Assembly (NCBI RefSeq): GCF_025993685.1
Contig: NZ_DAJPEN010000001.1
Coordinates: forward strand, 682,001 to 746,000
DNA length: 64,000 nt
Source: Bacteroides mediterraneensis
Lineage (GTDB): Bacteria > Bacteroidota > Bacteroidia > Bacteroidales > Bacteroidaceae
Direction: 5' to 3'
Both the position numbers and the translations under genes were made by a program. The notes beneath the pieces are model-generated. The model was not told the DNA's origin. It saw nothing but the letters and a program-made list of their open reading frames with translations, and did not search any database. Shown here in pieces: positions 10,167-19,241 of this stretch (position 1 is its first letter; each line of letters opens with the position of its first letter).

Positions 10167-12251
10167 ATGGGTAAATTTTTAAATTCATTTTGTGGCTTTT
10201 TTGCTTGTGTATCTTGCTTTGGTGCTAATGAGACGAATGTAGTAAAAAAGCCCAATATCGTTTTTATCCTCGTTGATGACTTCAGATATGATGCGATGGG
10301 GTATTGTGGTAATAAAATTGTAAGCACTCCATCAATTGACAATCTGGCTTCGCAGGGTATTTTTTTCAGAAATGCTTTTTCTTCAACTCCTATTTCTTCT
10401 GCCAGTAGGGCAAGTATTCTTACTGGATTACATGAAAGGACACACAGATATTCTTTCCAAACCGGTCCGATAGATGACAAATTTTTGGAGAATGCATATC
10501 CTTTGAAATTAAAGGAGGCTGGATATCATACAGCTTTGTTTGGCAAACTAGGTGTAAATTGTACTGATGCAGAATCTTTGTTTGACGAGATAGAAGATTA
10601 TGACAGAAATAATGCAATCAAAGAAGACGGTTATCATTATAAGACATTGAATAATGATACGGTTCATCTGACAAGATATACTGGTCAGAAAGGGTTGGAT
10701 TATATAGAAAAGCAGGATGGGAAAAATCCATTCTTTCTGGCTCTTTGTTTTAGTGCACCACATGCGCACGATTCTGCTAAACAGCAATACTTCTGGGATG
10801 ATGACCAGGAAGATTTATATAATGACGTGACAGTTCCAGATCCGATAATGAGTGAAGATGAATATTTTGAACGTCTTCCTGAGGCTGTTAAGAACGGTTT
10901 TAGCCGTCTGCGTTGGACATGGCGTTTCGATTCTCCTGAGAAATATCAGTTTATGATGAAAGGATATTATAAGATGATAGCAGGGGTGGATCAGGAAATA
11001 GCAAAGGTTAGAAAGATGCTTGAAAAGAAAGGTCTTGCTGATAATACTGTGATTGTTTTTATGGGTGATAACGGTTATTTCTTGGGGGAAAGACAGATAG
11101 CTGATAAATGGATGATGTACGATCTGTCTGTGAGAATACCTCTTATAATATATGATCCAAGAATAGATAAACATTCTGAAGTGGAACAACAGGTGATAAA
11201 TGTTGATATACCTTCTACATTTGTTGACATTGCCGGTGGAGATATTCCTTCGCAGTGGCAAGGTAAGAGTCTGAAGGGATTGTTGAAAAACAAGAACTAT
11301 AGAATGGAAAGGGATACAATCCTTATTGAACATTTGTGGGAAATGCCTAATATTCCGTCGTGTGAAGGTGTGAGAACTGATGATTGGAAGTATTTCAGAT
11401 ATGTAAATGATGAGCGTATAGAAGAACTTTATAATCTGAAAGATGACCCTAACGAGGAGTTTGACCTTTCGAAAGATAAGGAATATGCCAAGGTATTGGT
11501 AAACCTTAGAAACAAAACTGATGAACTTGCCCATAAATTCTCTGCTAATGGTTGGATTGCACCGGAAAATCTGTCGGCTAGATTTATGTCAAAAGATGAA
11601 TATTTGTTGCTTAAATCTGATAAGTTAGTGTTCGGTTGGACATTACCATATTTCTCACAAGCGCAGAAGTCTTATCAGATTCTTGTTGCTTCAACGGCAG
11701 AGAATATTGAAAAGAATGTAGGTGATATGTGGAACAGCGGATGTGTGTTCACTAATAATTCATTAAATGTGGAATATAAAGGTAAGGCACTTGAAAAGGG
11801 AAAGACTTATTATTGGAGGGTTCGTTATTGGGATTATTTGAATAGAACAAGTCAGTATTCCGAATCACAGTCTTTTGTATATGGCGATAAATCTGTTTCA
11901 GATGTTCAAACGTCAGCAATGCCTAATACAGACATATTGATGATTTGGGGTATTTCGAATATTATTGATGGAGGACAGACTATAAAAATAGCTCCACAAA
12001 TGGGTGATGTGAAAAAATCATTTGTTGTTTACCCTACATTGATGGGAGACATTAAAGCTGATTATATGATGGTAGGCAATAGAAGAAATTATACGATAAC
12101 TGTCCCAGCTAACATGGGTGCTGAATTCGTAATACCACAGGGAGTGAAAGGTATAGTTCTTTTGAACGGTAAACCACAGTCGCTGAATTATGGCAAACTC
12201 CAGTTGAGTGCTGGCAAAAACTTAATTCAAATTCAAAATAATACATTTTAA
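10167..12251 (+). CDS. S-type sulfatase with rhamnosidase-like C-terminal domains
   Basis: Exported sulfatase expected to remove sulfate esters from the PUL substrate. After a hydrophobic N-terminus, residues ~28-455 form an alkaline-phosphatase-fold sulfatase with metal-binding Asp residues in FILVDDFR. The active-site signature SSASRASILTG has Ser77 as the residue to be converted to formylglycine, so an anSME-type maturase is needed and must be encoded elsewhere. VFMGDNGYFLGE supplies another conserved site. Residues ~485-590 resemble the Fn3-like N-terminal domain of bacterial alpha-L-rhamnosidases (YQILVASTAENIE, GKTYYWRVRYWD). The last ~100 residues resemble their C-terminal beta domain (YTITVPANMGAEFVIP, GIVLLNGKPQ). 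The usual sulfatase length is ~450-550, so this is a fusion. Confidence 0.88.
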   Translation: MGKFLNSFCGFFACVSCFGANETNVVKKPNIVFILVDDFRYDAMGYCGNKIVSTPSIDNLASQGIFFRNAFSSTPISSASRASILTGLHERTHRYSFQTGPIDDKFLENAYPLKLKEAGYHTALFGKLGVNCTDAESLFDEIEDYDRNNAIKEDGYHYKTLNNDTVHLTRYTGQKGLDYIEKQDGKNPFFLALCFSAPHAHDSAKQQYFWDDDQEDLYNDVTVPDPIMSEDEYFERLPEAVKNGFSRLRWTWRFDSPEKYQFMMKGYYKMIAGVDQEIAKVRKMLEKKGLADNTVIVFMGDNGYFLGERQIADKWMMYDLSVRIPLIIYDPRIDKHSEVEQQVINVDIPSTFVDIAGGDIPSQWQGKSLKGLLKNKNYRMERDTILIEHLWEMPNIPSCEGVRTDDWKYFRYVNDERIEELYNLKDDPNEEFDLSKDKEYAKVLVNLRNKTDELAHKFSANGWIAPENLSARFMSKDEYLLLKSDKLVFGWTLPYFSQAQKSYQILVASTAENIEKNVGDMWNSGCVFTNNSLNVEYKGKALEKGKTYYWRVRYWDYLNRTSQYSESQSFVYGDKSVSDVQTSAMPNTDILMIWGISNIIDGGQTIKIAPQMGDVKKSFVVYPTLMGDIKADYMMVGNRRNYTITVPANMGAEFVIPQGVKGIVLLNGKPQSLNYGKLQLSAGKNLIQIQNNTF

Positions 12252-12253
12252 AC

Positions 12254-14425
12254 ATGAGAAACTCATTATTATTACTAGCTTCGGGGTTGATACTTTCAAC
12301 TTCTGCATTTGCTGTACAGCGTGATACAGAAGCTGATGCTTTAAGACACAAAAAACTTGAAAACACTCCAATCTATGGCGAACTTTATCAGTCGCTTGCT
12401 TTCGATGGAGGATGGAGCAGTGTATGTCCGGGCCAGGCTTTCCGTTTCAAAGGTCAGTTTGACAGAAATTATGCGGCATGGGTAGACTGTTTCGGCGATG
12501 TTATTGTGGGATATTATGACAACGCTACAGGCGAATCGTCTATGTATGCTGTTATTGACCATAAGAATGTACGTACAGACAATAGCATTGTTTCGCTTAC
12601 ATACGCTGGCGACGGAAGCCTGATATTGTATGTAGGTAAAACCGGTTCGAAGAAACTGTCTGTTTATGTTTCTGAAAAGGAAAATATCAACAAATGGGAA
12701 AAAACTACATTCAAGACTGACGTAAAAGTAGAGAAACTGTCGGCTTGCAATGCAGGAGCACAGAGTATGGTTGCCGTGCTTGGGAAGGGTAATGTGTCTG
12801 TATGGTCTAACCAAAAAGGATTGGTCAAGAAAGTATCTGAAATCAACGTAAAAGGAAATTCTGACTTGTTCAAAATCCAGTCATTCAATGAGAAGGTCTA
12901 TTTGTCATTAAATAATGAGATGTATGTTTGCGAAGGGGAAATCAAGCTGGCAGCAGAACTTGGTGATGCTGTGGCTGTTTCCGACTTCGTTCCTACTGTA
13001 GATGGCTTTATGGCTGTAGGCAAATCGGACAAAGGTCTGACAATCTCAAAAATCAACAATGGCAAGGTAAAATCGTACAGCATCAAAACAGACAGTGTTT
13101 GCGGAAATCCTGTGATTGATATGGACGATGCGAAGAATATTTACTTCACTAAAACTGTAAATGGTATTTCTGAAGTCTATAAGGCTGTGAACAAGCGTGG
13201 CACAAGATGGACAGTAGAGGCTGTGACAGAAAACTCTCCATTCAACAACAGGGATGTGGTGGCAGTACAGAACTCTTCAAGTGAAATGCCTGTACAGTTT
13301 ATGTGGAATCAAGAATCGTTGAAAGATGTGAAGGTAAATACACTGTCGTCTGTAAAGATGAATATTTTCCAGCCAAAAGTTACTGATATTACTTCGCCTG
13401 AACAGATTAAGGTGTTGATGAAAAAGGTTGCAGACTGGACATTGGGACGTTCTTATATCGACAAGCATAAGAACGACTGGCAGTGGGGGGCATTTTATAC
13501 AGGACTTATGGCTGCACACGAAAGACTTCAGTCTCCTTTCTACTGGAACGAGATGATGAACCTCGGACAGTATTACGATTGGGCTTTATTGCCAGATCAA
13601 TTACATGCAGACAGATTACTTGTATGCGACCTGTATCTGTATATGTACGAGCATTCGGGAAAGAAGCATGACTATATGGTCAAGCCTACAAAATATGCCA
13701 TGGATCTTCATACTTCAAGAAAGGCGAAGATAGACCCACACTTTAAAGGCTCAGAATATAAGATGGAATGGTGGTCATGGGCAGACGCGCTTTATATGGC
13801 TCCAATCTCTTTCTATGAATATACAAGAGTTACAGGAGATAAAGCGGCTGCTGATTTTGCATATAAGCAGTGGAATGTGGTAGAAGATTATCTGTATTCA
13901 AAAGAAGACTCTTTGTTCTATCGTGATGACAGATATTTTACTGCCAAATCAACTAACGGCAAAAAAGTGTTCTGGGCTCGCGGTAACGGATGGGTACTCG
14001 GTTCAATGCCTCGTATAATGGATAGCTTGCCTAAGGATAGCGAATATCGCAAGCATTATGAAAAACTGTTCAAGGAAATGGTTGCAAAAATCAAGAATAT
14101 TCAGATGCCTGAAGGGTTGTGGACTTGCAGTCTTTATGATCCTGAAGAATTGAACATAGGTGAATCGAGTGGTAGCGGATTCTTTGGTTATGCTTTGGCT
14201 TGGGGTATAAACAATGGTCTTCTTGATAAGGCGGAATATGAAGAGGCTTTGATGAAAGCATGGAAAGGTATGACAAACAACGTAACTGATTTTGGACGTC
14301 TTGGGTATGTTCAGCAGATTGCCGGTGACCCGTATCCGTTCTTCTATCACCAGTATCATACATACGCTTCGGGAGCATTCCTGCTTTTTGCTAATGAAAT
14401 GATTAAGTACTTTGAAAATAAATAA
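12254..14425 (+). CDS. GH105 unsaturated uronyl/rhamnogalacturonyl hydrolase with N-terminal extension
   Basis: The C-terminal ~350 residues are a GH105 (alpha/alpha)6-barrel that hydrates and releases 4,5-unsaturated uronic acid from oligosaccharides made by polysaccharide lyases. Supporting motifs are NDWQWGAFYTGLMAAHERL, DQLHADRLLVCDLYLYMY, MEWWSWADALYMAP (with the conserved catalytic-region Asp), FWARGNGWVLGSM, and SSGSGFFGYALAWGINNG. A Sec signal peptide (MRNSLLLLASGLILSTSAFA) places it in the periplasm or outside. Residues ~25-375 are an extra region with repeating short beta-like blocks, possibly a beta-propeller, that I cannot assign. The gene starts 2 bases after the sulfatase and runs to within 4 bases of the mutarotase ATG, so it is in the same operon. 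Confidence 0.9.
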   Translation: MRNSLLLLASGLILSTSAFAVQRDTEADALRHKKLENTPIYGELYQSLAFDGGWSSVCPGQAFRFKGQFDRNYAAWVDCFGDVIVGYYDNATGESSMYAVIDHKNVRTDNSIVSLTYAGDGSLILYVGKTGSKKLSVYVSEKENINKWEKTTFKTDVKVEKLSACNAGAQSMVAVLGKGNVSVWSNQKGLVKKVSEINVKGNSDLFKIQSFNEKVYLSLNNEMYVCEGEIKLAAELGDAVAVSDFVPTVDGFMAVGKSDKGLTISKINNGKVKSYSIKTDSVCGNPVIDMDDAKNIYFTKTVNGISEVYKAVNKRGTRWTVEAVTENSPFNNRDVVAVQNSSSEMPVQFMWNQESLKDVKVNTLSSVKMNIFQPKVTDITSPEQIKVLMKKVADWTLGRSYIDKHKNDWQWGAFYTGLMAAHERLQSPFYWNEMMNLGQYYDWALLPDQLHADRLLVCDLYLYMYEHSGKKHDYMVKPTKYAMDLHTSRKAKIDPHFKGSEYKMEWWSWADALYMAPISFYEYTRVTGDKAAADFAYKQWNVVEDYLYSKEDSLFYRDDRYFTAKSTNGKKVFWARGNGWVLGSMPRIMDSLPKDSEYRKHYEKLFKEMVAKIKNIQMPEGLWTCSLYDPEELNIGESSGSGFFGYALAWGINNGLLDKAEYEEALMKAWKGMTNNVTDFGRLGYVQQIAGDPYPFFYHQYHTYASGAFLLFANEMIKYFENK

Positions 14426-14429
14426 TATT

Positions 14430-14741
14430 ATGGCACGATTTGCATTTAAAATGTTTTTAAAGCCTGGTTGTGAGGCTGAATATGAAAGAAGGCACAGAGA
14501 GATATGGCCTGAGATAGTGGAATTGTTGAAAGAAACAGGAGTAAGCAATTATTCAATTTTCTTTGATAAGGATACAAACCTGCTTTTTGCCGTTCAGGAA
14601 CAAGGGGAGGTGTCTTCACAGGATCTCGGTGCTGAACCTATAATACAGAAATGGTGGGAATATATGGCTGATATAATGGAAACGAACCCGGATAATTCGC
14701 CGGTTTCTATTCCGTTGCAGGAAGTGTTCTACATGGCCTAA
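14430..14741 (+). CDS. rhaM: L-rhamnose mutarotase
   Basis: A 104-residue dimeric alpha/beta-barrel protein that interconverts the anomers of L-rhamnose (DUF718 family). Conserved features are ARFAFKMFLKPGCEAEYERR, the HREIWPEI block with the catalytic-region His, NYSIFFDKDTNLLFAV, and the C-terminal WWEYMADIM. The ATG at 14,430 gives the normal family start; an upstream TTG at 14,412 would overlap the previous gene and is less likely. There is no signal peptide, so it acts in the cytoplasm. Its presence suggests that the substrate yields L-rhamnose or a related 6-deoxyhexose. Rhamnose kinase, isomerase and aldolase are not in this window. Confidence 0.88.
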   Translation: MARFAFKMFLKPGCEAEYERRHREIWPEIVELLKETGVSNYSIFFDKDTNLLFAVQEQGEVSSQDLGAEPIIQKWWEYMADIMETNPDNSPVSIPLQEVFYMA

Positions 14742-14821
14742 AAAAATATTAATAATTTACAGTTCAAAAAGTATGATTGTTTTCATGCTTTTAGAGTTAC
14801 TAACTAAATAAAAAAATAAAT

Positions 14822-15616
14822 ATGGTAAATTTTTCACTAAAAGGTAAGGTTGCTCTTGTAACAGGAGCATCTTATGGTATCGGTTTTGCAATTGCAACTG
14901 GATTTGCACAGGCGGGTGCGGAAATTGTGTTCAATGACATCAAGCAAGAACTCGTTGACAAAGGTATAGCAGCATATAAAGAACTTGGTATTAACGCACA
15001 TGGTTATGTGTGCGATGTAACAAATGAAGAGGCGGTAAATGCTCTTGTCGCTAAAGTTGAACAAGAAGTGGGTGTTATTGATATCCTGGTAAATAATGCT
15101 GGTATTATAAAACGTATTCCAATGCATGAGATGTCTGCAGCTGAGTTTCGTCAGGTAATTGATGTGGATTTGAATGCTCCTTTTATTGTATCTAAGGCTG
15201 TTATTCCTTCAATGATAAAGAAGGGTCACGGAAAGATTATCAACATCTGTTCTATGATGAGTGAGCTTGGTCGTGAAACAGTTTCTGCATATGCAGCAGC
15301 TAAAGGTGGTCTTAAGATGCTTACACGTAATATTGCTTCAGAATATGGAGAATATAATATTCAGTGTAATGGAATCGGTCCTGGTTACATTGCAACACCA
15401 CAGACGGCTCCTTTACGTGAGAAACAGGCTGACGGTTCTCGCCATCCGTTCGATGCTTTCATAGTTGCAAAAACTCCTGCTGCGCGTTGGGGTACTCCTG
15501 AAGATTTAATGGGTCCTGCAGTCTTCCTTGCTTCAGAGGCATCAAACTTTGTAAACGGACATGTGCTTTATGTTGACGGTGGTATTTTGGCTTATATTGG
15601 TAAACAGCCTAAATAA
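14822..15616 (+). CDS. SDR-family KduD/gluconate 5-dehydrogenase-like oxidoreductase
   Basis: Cytoplasmic NAD(P)-dependent short-chain dehydrogenase of 264 residues. It has the TGASYGIG cofactor motif, NNAG, the catalytic Ser in ICSMMSELG, and the YAAAKGG (YxxxK) pair. It matches the Bacteroides proteins annotated as gluconate 5-dehydrogenase or 2-deoxy-D-gluconate 3-dehydrogenase. Because a kduI gene is three genes downstream, the likely reaction is reduction of 3-deoxy-D-glycero-2,5-hexodiulosonate to 2-keto-3-deoxygluconate (the KduD step). Family assignment is firm; the exact substrate is inferred from the neighbourhood. Confidence 0.87.
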   Translation: MVNFSLKGKVALVTGASYGIGFAIATGFAQAGAEIVFNDIKQELVDKGIAAYKELGINAHGYVCDVTNEEAVNALVAKVEQEVGVIDILVNNAGIIKRIPMHEMSAAEFRQVIDVDLNAPFIVSKAVIPSMIKKGHGKIINICSMMSELGRETVSAYAAAKGGLKMLTRNIASEYGEYNIQCNGIGPGYIATPQTAPLREKQADGSRHPFDAFIVAKTPAARWGTPEDLMGPAVFLASEASNFVNGHVLYVDGGILAYIGKQPK

Positions 15617-15631
15617 TCAATATAATAAAGT

Positions 15632-16867
15632 ATGAAGCTTGTAAAATTAATGAATATCCTGCTGGCTGTTACTAGCCTTGCAGGATGTTCTGTCAGTGAA
15701 GGTAGTGTAGAAATATTGGTTAAGAACAATGGTGATACGAAAAGATATGGTGAAATCATAGAAATTAGTCTTGATGAACTGAAAGGAAAATTGGATGGGA
15801 CATCTCAACGGATTTCAGTTTCTGATGAGGATGGTAATATTGTTCCATGCCAGATTACTCATGACGGTTTTCTCATTTTTCCGGTTGATGTACAAGCTCA
15901 TAATTCTATGATTTACAGACTTACGGAATGTAATGCAATTTCGTTTGATACAATATCATGCGGAAAGGTTTATCCTGAACGTTTGGATGATTTGGCATGG
16001 GAAAATGATAAGTCCGGGTATCGTGCTTATGGTCCTGGATTCCAGAAAAAAGGTAATAAAGGGTTTGGTTACGATATTCTTTCAAAGAAGGTGTCACAGC
16101 CTGTTCTTGAGCAAAGATATAGTATACAGCTTGATTCTGTAACTCGATCAAAAATTATAACTTTAAAAAAAGAAGGGAAACTTCATGAAGCTGACAGTAT
16201 CAACCATTCGATATCATATCATGTAGACCATGGTAATGGAATGGACTGTTATAATGTCGGATCATCTTTAGGTGCAGGAACAACTGCATTATTAGTAGAT
16301 TCTGCTATAGTGTATCCTTATTGTTATAAGGATGTTGAAATTTTAGACAACGGTCCTTTACGCTTTACTGCTCAATTGGTATTTAATCCAATTAAAGTGA
16401 ATAATAATTTAAATGTGATTGAAACAAGAATTATATCTCTTGACAAAGGCTCTTATTTGAATAAAACGAAAATTAAATATTCCGGACTAAGTGATTCTGA
16501 AACTATTGTTTCTGGAATAGTGTTACACTCTCAGAACCCAGATGGTTATGTTTTAGGTAACGATGGACATTATTTAGCGTATGCTGATTCAACAAATAAT
16601 ACTAGAAACGACAACGGGGTTATATATGTTGGCGCTGTATTCAGTTCTAGTCTGTTGGATATGAATGTAAGACTCTTTGATAAGCCACAATTGGATGCAA
16701 TAGGTCATATATTGGCATATAATACTTATATACCTGACTCAACATTTACATATTTTTGGGGTAGTGGATGGAGCAAGAATGGAATTACAAGTATTGATGA
16801 ATGGACAAAATACCTTAAGGAGTTTTCTTATAATATTAATAATCCTTTAGATATAACGATCAGATAA
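15632..16867 (+). CDS. DUF4861-family lipoprotein
   Basis: A 411-residue lipoprotein (lipobox in TSLAGCSVSEG) starting 15 bases after the dehydrogenase stop. The central blocks DDLAWENDKSGYRAYGPG, YHVDHGNGMDCYNVGSSLGAG and YKDVEILDNGPLRFTAQLVF match the DUF4861 family, beta-rich proteins found repeatedly in pectin, alginate and other uronate-degrading loci of Bacteroidota. No biochemical function can be read from the sequence. Conserved His, Asp and Glu residues in those blocks leave room for an enzymatic role on sugar acids. Confidence 0.8.
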   Translation: MKLVKLMNILLAVTSLAGCSVSEGSVEILVKNNGDTKRYGEIIEISLDELKGKLDGTSQRISVSDEDGNIVPCQITHDGFLIFPVDVQAHNSMIYRLTECNAISFDTISCGKVYPERLDDLAWENDKSGYRAYGPGFQKKGNKGFGYDILSKKVSQPVLEQRYSIQLDSVTRSKIITLKKEGKLHEADSINHSISYHVDHGNGMDCYNVGSSLGAGTTALLVDSAIVYPYCYKDVEILDNGPLRFTAQLVFNPIKVNNNLNVIETRIISLDKGSYLNKTKIKYSGLSDSETIVSGIVLHSQNPDGYVLGNDGHYLAYADSTNNTRNDNGVIYVGAVFSSSLLDMNVRLFDKPQLDAIGHILAYNTYIPDSTFTYFWGSGWSKNGITSIDEWTKYLKEFSYNINNPLDITIR

Positions 16868-16880
16868 AGAATAATATATT

Positions 16881-18257
16881 ATGGAACAAATATTTAGTTA
16901 TATAATTGGGCTAGGTGCTGCCGTAATGATGCCTGTACTATTTACTATTCTTGGAGTTTGTATCGGAATTAAGTTTGGTAAAGCACTAAAAAGTGGTCTT
17001 CTTGTTGGTGTTGGTTTTGTTGGACTATCAGTAGTAACATCACTTCTTACTACTAGCCTTGGTGGTCCATTAAAGAAGGTAACTGAGATTTATGGACTAA
17101 GTTTGGAAATATTTGATATGGGATGGCCGGCAGCTGCGTCTGTTGCATATAACACATCTGTTGGAGCATTCATTATTCCAGTATGTCTTGCCGTTAATAT
17201 AGTTATGCTTTTGACAAAAACGACAAAGACTGTTAATATTGACCTTTGGAATTACTGGCATTTTGCATTTATTGGGGCGGTTGTATATTTTGCAACAGAA
17301 AGTATAGGATGGGGCTTCTTTGCAGCTATAATATGTTATGTTATAACACTGATAATGGCAGATATGACATCAAAGCAGTTTCAGGCTTACTATGACAAAA
17401 TGGAAGGAATTTCAATTCCCCAACCATTCTGTCAAGGATTTGTACCATTTGCTTTGGTTGTTAACAAGGCTCTAGACATGATACCAGGGTTTAGTAAACT
17501 TGATATAGATGCAGACGGTATGAAGAGAAAATTCGGAATTATGGGTGATCCACTTTTTCTTGGTGTTATAGTAGGATGTGGTATTGGTGTATTGTCATGT
17601 AGCAACTTTAATGAATTTAGAGACGGTATACCTTCAATCTTTGGACTTGGAATTAAGATGGGGGCTGTTATGGAACTGATACCACGTATAACATCATTGT
17701 TTATAGAAGGATTACGTCCTATCTCTGATGCGACAAGAGAATTAATTGGTAAGAAATTTAAGAATGCGGCAAGCCTTAACATAGGAATGAGTCCGGCTTT
17801 GGTAATAGGACATCCGACAACGCTAGTTGTTTCATTGCTGCTTATCCCAGTGGCACTGTTTCTTTCTGTTGTATTGCCTGGAAACAAATTTCTTCCGTTG
17901 GCATCACTTGCCGGAATGTTCTATCTTTTTCCTGCGGTACTTCCTATTACAAAAGGTAATGTTCCTAAAACATTTATTATAGGACTTGTTGCACTTGTTG
18001 TAGGTTTGTATTTTGTAACCGATCTTGCTCCATATTTTACACAGGCTGCTCAGGATGTTTATGTGCGTACAGGTGATGCTGCTGTTAAAATACCAGAAGG
18101 TTTTCAAGGAGGTGCACTTGATTTTGCCTCAAGTATATTTTCATGGATAATCTTTCATTTTGTATACAACATTAAGTGGGTTGGTTCAGCTTTATTGGTT
18201 GCCTTTACGTTATTTATGGCAATAGTGAATAGACGAAGTATAATCAAAAATGCATAA
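16881..18257 (+). CDS. Orphan GatC-family PTS IIC permease
   Basis: A 458-residue integral membrane protein resembling the EIIC component of the galactitol phosphotransferase system. It has many hydrophobic segments, conserved blocks DMGWPAAASVAYNTSVGAF and VNIDLWNYWHFAFIGA, the RKFGIMGDPLFLG loop, and NIGMSPALVIGHPTTLVVS near the predicted substrate site. No IIA, IIB, HPr or enzyme I gene is near, and sugar PTS uptake is unusual in Bacteroidota, so transport may occur without phosphorylation. Placed directly before the exported KduI isomerase, it is a good candidate for carrying a keto-deoxy-uronate intermediate across the inner membrane. The family call is strong; the substrate is inferred. 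Confidence 0.88.
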   Translation: MEQIFSYIIGLGAAVMMPVLFTILGVCIGIKFGKALKSGLLVGVGFVGLSVVTSLLTTSLGGPLKKVTEIYGLSLEIFDMGWPAAASVAYNTSVGAFIIPVCLAVNIVMLLTKTTKTVNIDLWNYWHFAFIGAVVYFATESIGWGFFAAIICYVITLIMADMTSKQFQAYYDKMEGISIPQPFCQGFVPFALVVNKALDMIPGFSKLDIDADGMKRKFGIMGDPLFLGVIVGCGIGVLSCSNFNEFRDGIPSIFGLGIKMGAVMELIPRITSLFIEGLRPISDATRELIGKKFKNAASLNIGMSPALVIGHPTTLVVSLLLIPVALFLSVVLPGNKFLPLASLAGMFYLFPAVLPITKGNVPKTFIIGLVALVVGLYFVTDLAPYFTQAAQDVYVRTGDAAVKIPEGFQGGALDFASSIFSWIIFHFVYNIKWVGSALLVAFTLFMAIVNRRSIIKNA

Positions 18258-18317
18258 CATAATATAAGTGGAGTTATATTAATTAAATATAAAAACAATC
18301 ATAAAAAATATACAATT

Positions 18318-19241
18318 ATGAAAAAAATAGCAATAGCTTTATTTATGGGTGTAGCAACATTAACAGCAAGTGCCCAGATTGCAAGTGTCAATGTACAAAC
18401 AGCATGTCATCCACGCGATGTTGAAACTTATGATACACAGAGATTGCGTGATAATTTTGTTATGGAAAAGGTTCTAGTAGTAGATGAAATCAATCTTACA
18501 TATTCAATGTATGATCGTTTTATTTATGGTGGAGCTATGCCTGTTAATAAAGAACTTACTCTTGAGACAATCGACGAATTGAAAGCTCCTTATTTCCTTT
18601 TCAGTCGTGAACTTGGGATAATCAATATAGGTGGTGAAGGAATTGTTACAGTTGACGGAAAAGAGTATAATCTTAACTTCAAAGAAGCTCTTTATGTAGG
18701 TAGTGGTAACCAAAAGGTTACATTTAGGAGTAAAACTTCTTCAAAACCAGCCAAGTTCTATATCAATTCTTCACCAGCACATAAATCTTATAAAACTCAA
18801 CATATAACAATTGATGGTCGCAAAGGAACTCTTAAGTCAAACTCTTTCCCTGCAGGAAAAATGGAAGACAGTAATGACCGTATAATCAATCAGCTTATAG
18901 TGAAGAATGTAATGGAAGAAGGTCCATGCCAGTTGCAGATGGGACTAACAGAATTAAAGCCAGGTAGTGTATGGAATACAATGCCAGCTCATACCCATGC
19001 TCGTCGTATAGAAGCTTATTTTTACTTCAACGTTACCCCTGGTAATATGATTTGTCATCTTATGGGTGAACCAAAAGAAGAACGTCTTGTTTGGTTGTCT
19101 AACGAACAGGCTATTATGTCACCAGAATGGTCCATCCATGCCGCTGCTGGAACAAGTAATTATATGTTTATATGGGGGATGGCTGGAGAAAATCTTGATT
19201 ATAATGATATGGATAAAATTCCATATACTGAAATGAGATAA
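18318..19241 (+). CDS. kduI: 5-keto-4-deoxyuronate isomerase with signal peptide (KduI)
   Basis: KduI converts 5-keto-4-deoxyuronate, released by GH105 from lyase products, to 3-deoxy-D-glycero-2,5-hexodiulosonate. The body is a full-length cupin-fold KduI: HPRDVETYDTQRLRDNF, LTYSMYDRFIYGGAMPV, FLFSRELGIINIGGEG. The zinc ligands are present in MPAHTHARRIEAYFYF (HxHxxxxE) and SPEWSIHAAAG. The product is 307 residues, against ~280 for cytoplasmic KduI. The difference is an N-terminal Sec signal peptide (MKKIAIALFMGVATLTASAQ) with an Ala-x-Ala-Gln-type cleavage site. The enzyme is therefore predicted to be periplasmic, which is unusual for this step. Confidence 0.92.
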   Translation: MKKIAIALFMGVATLTASAQIASVNVQTACHPRDVETYDTQRLRDNFVMEKVLVVDEINLTYSMYDRFIYGGAMPVNKELTLETIDELKAPYFLFSRELGIINIGGEGIVTVDGKEYNLNFKEALYVGSGNQKVTFRSKTSSKPAKFYINSSPAHKSYKTQHITIDGRKGTLKSNSFPAGKMEDSNDRIINQLIVKNVMEEGPCQLQMGLTELKPGSVWNTMPAHTHARRIEAYFYFNVTPGNMICHLMGEPKEERLVWLSNEQAIMSPEWSIHAAAGTSNYMFIWGMAGENLDYNDMDKIPYTEMR

